The position numbers and the translations under genes were made by a program. Below are positions 57,205-64,000 of a DNA stretch of 64,000 bases, piece by piece; within the stretch, counting starts at the first letter, position 1, and each line of letters opens with the position of its first letter. The DNA comes from Macrolepiota albuminosa (lineage: Eukaryota; Basidiomycota; Agaricomycetes; Agaricales; Agaricaceae). The notes under the pieces are model-generated. The model did no database searches. It was not told the origin of the DNA and saw only the letters and a program-made list of their open reading frames with translations. The stretch covers positions 1,860,001-1,924,000 of the forward strand of contig JAMWFC010000009.1 in NCBI GenBank assembly GCA_027475525.1, given 5' to 3'.

Positions 57205-58015
57205 AAATGGCTATAGTGACTTTGTTTAGAGGTTCTAAACTGTGCACAAGCCTTAGACTTTTCCCATCCTTCTTCAGAACAGCAAACCATTGTGATCTAT
57301 ATGAGGAGTTTGACCTCTCATAAACCCCTGCTTCCAACTTCCTCTTAATCTCCTTGCACAGATCATTGTACTTCCCAGGAGGTATGGGTCTGTTTTTCAA
57401 CACCCAAGGCTGGTGAGGTACTACTGGCATAACAACAGGTGGGAAGTATTCCTCTTTGAACTTCCCCTTCTGACTGTCATTCCATGCAAAGGCCTCATTC
57501 TGCTGCATCATCAACTGGTGCAGTAACTTCCTCTCTTCTGGCCACAGAAACTCCCCTTCATGTGCTTGGTCAATAATCTGTTTGCACTCCTCTGTGTACC
57601 TCCCAGTAGGTCTGAATTCAGGTGGATGTGGACTCAAAGGTGGCATATCCTTCAAAGGATCACCAGTGATATTCCTCTCTATCCTGAACTCCTCTGGTGT
57701 AGTACCCAACACAGGTCTAACTTTCTTGGCAACAGGCTTATATTTTCCAAACACTTGTACAGTTTCCTCCTGGCTTTTCTCCCCCCCACTCTTTAACTCT
57801 TCAGGTAGGTAGCCAAGCTCTCCATTCAAGTAAGCTCCCAGCAACTGCCCTGTCCTTTCTCCTTCTCCTCCAGTAGCATGGTAAGCAGCCAAGTACACAT
57901 CCCTGAGTTCTTGCTGCTCAAAACTCTTCTCCTTGACACAGTACCCCTTGATCCAGAAACCTTCCTCCTCACTCCCCTCTATCATTACTGCAGCCTCTCC
58001 TTGATCTGGGATCAA
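57205..58015 (-). pseudogene. Pol of H: RT N-terminal part
   Basis: Linker rich in Glu/Lys, then FPPVVMPVVPHQPWVLKNRPIPPG, EIKRKLEAGVYERSNSSYRSQWF and VLKKDGKSLRLVHSLEPLNKVTIA. The frame loses homology at about 57205, before the YxDD box. No RNase H or integrase of this element is present. Confidence 0.85.
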
Positions 58016-59016
58016 CTCCTCAAGGCTGAAGCTTTTCCCAACTCCTCCTTGTTGCCACTAGGGGGTGCCTTGCCTCTTTCATAAGTTGATAGTGCAGTCC
58101 TCTTTCCAGTATTAGGATTTCTGATGGTGATAATGGCACTACCATCCTTCAAGTTCTGCACATTACTCTCAGTGGCTGTATCAAATGGCCTCCCCAGTAA
58201 TACTGTATAGGCAGGTTTCTCAAATATATGCACTTGCAAGTATATTGTGAAACCCTCAGCAAACTTGAAGGGCACATTTTTGGCCATCCCCAAAGACTCA
58301 TTGACCTGTTGATTGGCACTCTCCATGCGCAACCTTATATCAGGATCCCAAGTCAATCTCAAACTTAGTGCCTTGTCCAAAGCCATGCACACAATCTGAG
58401 ACCCACTGTCCAGTATAGCCTCTACCTTTTCTTGGTCATTTACACTAGGGTAAAGAGACCTCAACACTTGCAAGTCTCTGGCCACATAGACCACTTCTGG
58501 CCTATTCCCTGGTGGAAGCCATTCCAAGAAGGTAGCCACACAGTCCTCATGAACCACTGATCCCTTTGGAATCCCTTCTTCTTCACTCTGAGAGATATGG
58601 TACCCTGGTTGAGGCAAGTCATCTATGTTGACCTGGCCCATTACAGAAGCACTTCTATCCTCCTGTGCAAAGACCTTGGCAGCTGTCCATTTGGTAGCAC
58701 CTTCTCTCTTTCTCCAAGTCTTCTCTAGAGCCTCCTGTAAGGCTGGCACCTTCAACAATTCCCTTGTAGAAATTGTCACCTCATTGTCCAATATTTTGCT
58801 GAAAATCTCATCCTCCCTTCTCTGCCAAACCCTGGGCTGGTACAGCTCTTTCTTGTCACTTTGAAATTTTACTATTTTCTCTCCATTGACAGCAGGCACC
58901 TGTTCAAAGGGCAGGTTCCCTTTGCCTACTTCTATAACTCCCCTTTGCCTTTTTAGATCACTCTCAGGTGGTAGTGGTGTCCTCAATTCAGGCTGGACCC
59001 TTCCATCTGCCACCAT
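58012..59016 (-). pseudogene. Protease region of H
   Basis: 334 codons. The aspartic protease motif AILDSGSQIVCM is at about 58416-58380, preceded by an acidic helical segment (EDEIFSKILDNEVTISTRELL, a short region typical between gag and protease). Then comes LRMESANQQVNESLG and a VLLGRPFDT flap-end motif. The frame changes at 58012 into the RT part. Confidence 0.8.
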
Positions 59017-59027
59017 CCTTGAGTTCT

Positions 59028-60488
59028 CTAAAAACCCTCCTGCTTCTGCTGGGTGTTCTTCTCATAAGTCTGACTCCTAGTAGTTATCAGACTTGCCACC
59101 AAGCTCTGCAGCTCCTCTATCTTCTTCTCTAAATCTTCTTTCTCCTTGGGCACTGCCTGCACATAGGTAGACACACTAGGTACAACAGTGACTGGCTCCT
59201 CTACCCAGCCATAGAAGGCAGCAGCCTTAGGATCCATGATAGCATTGACCCTCTCTTTGGGAGACACATTAGGTGGACTCCTGGGAATGGGATCCCCAGA
59301 AGGTAGCCTAGGCCTGCCTTCAAAGAGAATAAGCTTGCCCTCTTGGACTTGAGTCCTGAGGTATTCAAAGTCATTGGTTCTGTGTCCTAGCTCCCAACAA
59401 TGGTAACAGTTTATCCCAGCTGCTGGACTGTTGCCTCCTTGAAACTGAACAGTCTGCAAGGCCTGAGCAGGCATTCCCATCCTATTTGGCAGACCTCCCT
59501 GCATAGGAACCTGACTCTTTGCCTTCCACTCATTGTTCATGGTCTGCATGAACCCCCTCGGACTGCTCATCTCTTTCCCCAATGCCAAAACTCCATCTTG
59601 CAAGTTGGCTAACCTTCCTTCATTCTCCAGATCACTCTTCTGCTTAACCTTGATCACAACTGGGGCTCTCTCTTTTGCCCCTTCATCATCTTGGAATGAT
59701 GTTCCAGAGTCAACTAAAATAGACACGACATTTATAACTTCTTTCAGATCATATCTGTCATCTTTGTGTTGTCTTCTAGTTACATTACTGTAGTGTCCAT
59801 ACTTTTGCAATGCTTGGGCTAAAATCAGTTCCCGGAATGCCGGTGTGAAGCACTTGGTGAATTTGTCCACCAGCACTCCGTTCCCTAGCACCCCTGTCAA
59901 CTTCTTTGCCTCCGCTTGGAACTTCCAGACAAGTGCGTGAATTTCTTCTGTGTCATGCTGACCTAAACACGCATGCTCTCAGCAGATCTGATCAAGCACA
60001 GCCACACTTCCCTCATCTGAGATTGCTTCAGGGTATGAACTTTGTATCTCTTTGACAAATTCATCATATGTTGATTCATCCCCAGAACTGTCTAACCCTC
60101 TCCACTCACTATCTGTCTCAGTGTACACATACTCCGTCAACTTGTCCTTCCGCTCCTGGTTGTCATTGATTCCAGCAGCCTTGAAGGGGCTCTCCATCTT
60201 TCGAAGGAAGCACCGTACTTCAGTAGGCTGTGTATGGGTGAACCGAGGAGCGTCATGGCTTGTTGACAGTGGCAGCTTTTGTCTCATTATTTTGGCAGGC
60301 ATATTTTGTGTTGGATTTTGTGTCTTTGATGTATTTATATTTGAAATATTGATATTGTTGGATGTACGCTTTCTACTAGATCTCAAGATCTGTTCAGGGT
60401 CTCTGGCACTATTGAGTATCGTGGTCTTGGTGCTATGGGTTACGGGCTTGCGGACATGCTCCATGATGTTGACCCGTTGCTTAGGCAC
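59028..60488 (-). pseudogene. Gag of H
   Basis: From ATG 60488 with TGA at 59979-59981, then continuing to 59028. The capsid-like part is at about 60260-59700 (FLRKMESPFKAAGINDNQERKDKL, YDEFVKEIQSSYPEA and FTPAFRELILAQALQ). The knuckle reads CYHCWELGHRTNDF: the last Cys is Phe, so zinc binding is probably lost. The tail has a possible coiled coil (KEKEDLEKKIEELQSLVASLI). Confidence 0.82.
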
Positions 60489-60882
60489 GGTTCTCTTTAG
60501 TCTTTCTGGGGTAGACCCTCTTGGTGCAAATGAAATCTTGTATTAAACTTTTTGATGTGAACCGGACTTGATGGTCCACAATAATGAGCTTGATGTTGGT
60601 GTAACTTGTTGGTCACTTGCTAAACCAAAGCCCCTCATGGTGGGCTCCAGATGTAGTACTTGGTGTGAGTATTACTGATAGTTCTGGGGCTTGCTGGTGT
60701 AGAGTATGACTCCTCAATTCACACTGACTTGATGATGAACTTGATGTATTAATGTTTTGAGTTGCAAATCCTAATCTTCCGGAATGCAGAGGGTTCTCAA
60801 CAAACTCCAGCCTAAGCAATTCACTCCCTGGGAATCACTGAGCCTTTGCCTATCAATTGCCTGCCTATTCTCTACTAAACTT

Positions 60883-60894
60883 GGGCTATTTATA
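60883..60894 (-). promoter_or_regulatory. TATA box in the LTR of H
   Basis: Reads TATAAATAGCCC on the minus strand, directing transcription into gag of H. The same box is in the solo LTR at 62266. Confidence 0.65.
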
Positions 60895-60985
60895 CTGTTT
60901 TTCTGGTGCACAGACCACTATCTACACATGACCCTTTGTTGTAAACTCCCCAATCTCCGGAACATATTTGACAGTCCAATTTCCC

Positions 60986-61139
60986 TTTTGAGAGGCCTGT
61001 TTTGGTGCACCAATTCCACCATTCAACTTCTTGTTCCATCATTCTTCCAGATGTCTCTGATTTTTTGAGAGGCCTGTTTTGGTGCACCAATTCCACCATT
61101 CAACTTCTTGTTCCATCATTCTTCCAGATGTCTCTGATT
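60986..61139. repeat. Tandem 77-bp duplication
   Basis: Exact copies at 60986-61062 and 61063-61139, in the LTR of H; absent from the solo LTR. Confidence 0.95.
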
Positions 61140-61406
61140 GCCACTTCCCCATTTGTTCGAGCTCTATTTAGCACGATCCCATTCATAGATCCTTCTTTCC
61201 CCTTTTGGTTGTGTCATTGTCAGATCTGATCTTTGATCCAGATCACCACAATTTGATCCCATTTTGTCACTTCTGCCAGCTCCCATGCTTCCCCTCCCCA
61301 TTACAGTGGTTGGACTATTGTTGAGCTGATAGTTTGAGCCAGTCCCTGCCTGTTGTTCTGTACTTTTCTGTGTATTTATTGGGGTGTTTTTGGAGATATA
61401 ATTTGT

Positions 61407-61560
61407 TGAGACTGCTACCAGGAGGCTTACAGTTTTCAGCCCATAATTAAATGTTTATTTTGACTTCTAGTGCATGGTGTGTCTGAGACTGCTACCAGGA
61501 GGCTTACAGTTTTCAGCCCATAATTAAATGTTTATTTTGACTTCTAGTGCATGGTGTGTC
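61407..61560. repeat. Tandem 77-bp duplication
   Basis: Exact copies at 61407-61483 and 61484-61560, in the LTR of H; absent from the solo LTR. Confidence 0.95.
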
Positions 61561-61587
61561 CCTGACTGCTGGTACAGTGTTGTATCA

Positions 61588-61714
61588 GTGTCACCCAATT
61601 AGGAAACAAGACATCATTGTTTGCCTTGTATGGCCTGAGAAGTGACACATAGAACCTGGGCACAATCCTCCTTGCCTGCAATGCTGAAGGCAACTCCAGC
61701 ACATAGTTTGATGT
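61588..61714 (-). pseudogene. Family-3 integrase C-terminal piece
   Basis: Reads SNYVLELPSALQARRIVPRFYVSL and LRPYKANNDVLFPNWVT, the segment following the EAEPCT end at 62508. Cut on its left by the LTR of H at 61587. Confidence 0.85.
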
Positions 61715-62507
61715 TGATACAATACTGTACCAGCAATCAAGGACACACCATGCACTAGAAGTCAAAATAAACATTTAATTATAGGCTGAAAACTGTAAGC
61801 TTCCTGGTAGCAGTCTCAACAAAAATATATCTCCAAAACATTCCAATAAATACACAGAAAAGTACAGAACAATAGGCAGGGACCAGCTCAAACTATTAGC
61901 TCAACAATAGTCTAACCACTGTAATGGGGAAGAAAAGCATGGAAGCTGGCAGAAGTGGCAAATAGGATCAAGATCAGATCTGACAAAGGCCTGATTTGAC
62001 ATGACTGAAAAGGGAAAGGGAAAAGAAGCATGGAATGCAAGGAAGTGCTAAAAGGGGAAAGAGGGATCTATGAATAGGATTGTGCTAAATGGAGCTGAAG
62101 CAAATGGGGAAGTGGCAATCAGAAACATCTGGAGGAATGGTGGAACTGGTGGCACCAAAGCAGGCCTTCCAAAAGGGAAATTGGACTATCAAATATGTTC
62201 TGGAGGCTGAGGAGTTTACAACAAAGAGTCATGTGTAGATAGTGGTCTGTGCACCAGAAAAACAGTATAAATAGCCCAAGTTTAGTAGAGAATAGACAGG
62301 CAATTAATAGGTGAAGGCTCAGTGATTTCCAGGGAGTGAATTGCTTAGGCTGGAGTTTGTTGAGAACCCTCTGCTTTCTGGAAGATTATTGAAAGCCTTC
62401 AACATTATAACATCTCAATTCCATCATCAAGTCAGTGTGCATTGGAAGTGACATTCTACACTATCAAGCCTCAGAACTATCAGTACTACTTGCAACCAAG
62501 TACTACA
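61715..62507 (+). mobile_element. Solo LTR of the H family
   Basis: 793 bp, TGATAC...CTACA, flanked by ATGT at 61711-61714 and 62508-62511 (4-bp target duplication). Removing it joins the family-3 integrase codons EAEPCT to SNYVLELP. Orientation is opposite to the LTR of H, making a large inverted repeat. Confidence 0.87.
62266..62277 (+). promoter_or_regulatory. TATA box in the solo LTR
   Basis: TATAAATAGCCC on the plus strand, same sequence as in the LTR of H. Confidence 0.6.
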
Positions 62508-63800
62508 ATGTGCATGGCTCAGCCTCCAGGACCCTATAGGGCCTGATGAACTTTGGGCACAGTTTACTGGCCCTCCCCTTTAGGAAGTTTAGGTTCTCCA
62601 TCAACAAGTACACCAACAAGCCCTGTGTCAACTCAGGGTCTGCCCTTTGTCACTCTTTGGCATGTTGTGTCTGGAAGACTTGTGCCACAATAATAGCATT
62701 GTGTGCATTCGCAAGATTTTCCAATGCTGGCTGTGCAAAGTGTTTTATGCCTTTGTGCACCACCTCAACTCCTCTGAGCTCTCAGATCATAGAGGGCATG
62801 TACTTTTTGCTCACTTCAAATGGTGCATATCCAGTAGTCTCCAAGACACTGGCATTAATTACAAACTCAATCAGTGAAATCTTGTCCATCCAATCTTGTT
62901 GGTCAGGCCTGACTACTATCTGGAATATCTGAGCCACACTACAATTGGCTCGCTCAGTCTGTCCATCTGTCTGAGGATGGAACAATGTCAACATCAATAA
63001 CTTTGCTTCAAGCAACTTGTGCAACTCACGCCACTATAGAGACATGAATTTTGAATCCCTGTTGCTCATAATTGAGCTTGGGAGACCATGAAGCCTCACA
63101 ATATTCTTGAGGTAAATCCATGAAAGCTCAGAAGCTTTCATTGTTGTATGCACTGGAATCAAATGTACCATGCTCATCATATAGCAGATTACTACCCAAA
63201 GGTAATTAAACTCTTTGGCCTTGGGAAACGGTAACACAAAGTCTATCCCAATAGAATCCCAAGGCTTAACCAGGATAGGCAGGGAGTGCAACTTCCCTGT
63301 GGGCTTCTGATTACTAGTCTTTGCCCTCTGATATGCAATGCACATCTGGCAAAACTTTGTAACTTCCATATACATCTGAGGCCACCAGTACCACTGCCTC
63401 AGGTACTCCAGTGTCTTGCTGGCTCTGAAATGGCCCACCACCTTATGAGCCTGCATGAGTATGGTAGTGATGAGGCTTTGATCCCACAGCAGGCAGATTA
63501 CATCATAGTTGCAGATGTTTCACATCCACAACAGTTCCTCAGCATCTGCCTTGAAGCGTGAATGGTTATCTGGGTGCTCCAACACCAATACAATGGGTCC
63601 TTCAGGTACAACTATTCAACTGTGGCTCCAAAGTTGTTGGTAACTACTGGCAGAGGTGCAGTGGTGCCTCCATGCACATTCAACATATCAGCAAGAGTCA
63701 TTTCCTGATACCTTTGCCCTGATGGCTCCTGATTTGAGTCTTCTGGCTGTGGACTTGGACTCCAATGAGCCAGCCTCCACATCCCATGCTTTGCACCTTT
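62508..63800 (-). pseudogene. Family-3 integrase
   Basis: HKVVGHFRASKTLEYLRQWYWW and CQMCIAYQRAK form the HHCC region (about 63450-63310). The catalytic segments are GIDFVLPFPKAKEF, IMSNRDSKFMS (the second Asp is Asn) and HPQTDGQTERANCS. Stops follow SKFMSL (63034) and YMPSMI (about 62790). The C-terminus reads LLMENLNFLKGRASKLCPKFI to EAEPC, then the solo LTR. Inactive. Confidence 0.87.
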
Positions 63801-64000
63801 CCATTATAGGTTGAATGGGCCGCCATATGAATGGTGCTCCATTCTACGTAATAGACATTAACAGCCCTGTGTACGTGGTAATGTCAGGCAAGCAGTTGCC
63901 TATATAGTTCACCAAGCCCACAAATCTCTAAACGTCATTGTATGTTTGGGGCACTCTCCACTCATGTATACAATCTACCTTGTCCTTGTTAGGGTGAATA
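63801..64000 (-). pseudogene. Family-3 RT C-terminus
   Basis: Minus strand DKVDCIHEWRVPQTYNDV, a stop, then RFVGLVNYIGNCLPDITTYTG up to a WRPIQP-like end. This is the RT connection region. RNase H, expected next, is absent. Confidence 0.7.

Larger units (their letters stand above)
57205..61587 (-). mobile_element. Gypsy family-4 element H, 3'-truncated
   Basis: Minus strand: 5' LTR 60652-61587, gag, protease and the first part of RT, stopping near 57205 where the JmjC-like gene region begins. The right flank is the family-3 integrase, so H inserted into it. The missing 3' end leaves no target duplication to test. Confidence 0.85.
60652..61587 (-). repeat. 5' LTR of element H
   Basis: Inverted relative to the solo LTR at 61715-62507. 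936 bp as written, but two 77-bp duplications (60986, 61407) inflate it; without them about 782 bp. It ends TGTATCA at 61587. The TATA box lies on the minus strand. Confidence 0.85.
61588..64000 (-). mobile_element. Gypsy family-3 pol fragment, host of two insertions
   Basis: Minus strand from the window edge: RT C-terminus, then integrase to 62508, a solo LTR, and the integrase C-terminus 61714-61588, where H cuts it. RNase H is missing by an internal deletion near 63800. Related to the remnant at 23276-23864 and, more distantly, to family 1. Confidence 0.85.

Noticed and set aside
1..64000. tRNA or rRNA genes
   Set aside because: No cloverleaf-like box A/box B pair or rRNA core sequence was recognised by eye; a tRNAscan or Infernal run would be decisive.

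Overview
The window looks like a chromosomal segment of a basidiomycete (Agaricomycete-like) fungus that consists almost entirely of nested, decayed retrotransposons. Three things point there. There are several Ty3/gypsy families, a tyrosine-recombinase (DIRS-like) retroelement and a Tad-like LINE. The few non-transposon genes carry many short (about 44-60 nt) GT..AG introns. A JmjC-like domain of the kind expanded in mushroom-forming fungi is present. No bacterial-type operon, rRNA, tRNA or CRISPR array was recognised.

Layout, left to right. 1-3340: 5' part (LTR plus gag, minus strand) of a gypsy family-1 element, A. 4888-7770: a spliced, Cys-rich, coiled-coil pseudogene split by a solo LTR (5005-5775) of family 2. 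8857-15149: 5' half of a GC-rich family-2 chromovirus, D (minus strand). 15155-17291: RT/RNase H/recombinase fragment of a DIRS-like element (minus strand). 17292-22800: 3' half of D on the plus strand, with RT, RNase H, integrase, chromodomain, an antisense spliced gene and the 3' LTR. 22801-23031: the rest of the recombinase. 23276-23864: gypsy family-3 remnant. 25745-27633: LINE ORF1 plus the ORF2 start (minus strand), carrying a 263-bp solo LTR. 28500-32866 and 55817-57164: host-like multi-exon gene(s), the second with a decayed JmjC-like domain. 32867-55816: family-1 element B (plus strand), inserted in an exon of that gene. 38304-49674: family-1 element C (minus strand), inserted in the RNase H of B. 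57205-61587: family-4 gypsy element H (minus strand), 3'-truncated. 61588-64000: family-3 pol fragment (minus strand), cut by H and by a solo LTR of the H family (61715-62507).

Insertion order can be read from target-site duplications: ACGTG for B, TCAGC for C, AAAGT for D, GGGAC/GGGAT for the solo LTR at 5005, AATGG for the LTR at 26334 and ATGT for the LTR at 61715. Most nonsense codons in the elements are TGA where the sister copy, or the family consensus as I know it, has CGA. All differences between the two LTRs of C lie in CpG sites. This suggests methylation-linked or RIP-like C-to-T decay.

Two systems deserve attention. Family 1 has a third, sense-strand ORF of about 980 codons downstream of integrase, kept in both B and C, with no family I recognise. 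Family 2 carries an antisense gene with three short introns. A paralogue with introns at the same positions sits at 4.9-7.8 kb and is itself broken by a family-2 solo LTR. A technical caution applies to the whole window. Fourteen tandem duplications with a period of 77 bp, most exact, break reading frames and look like unmerged k-mer overlaps from assembly, so many frameshifts here are probably not biological.
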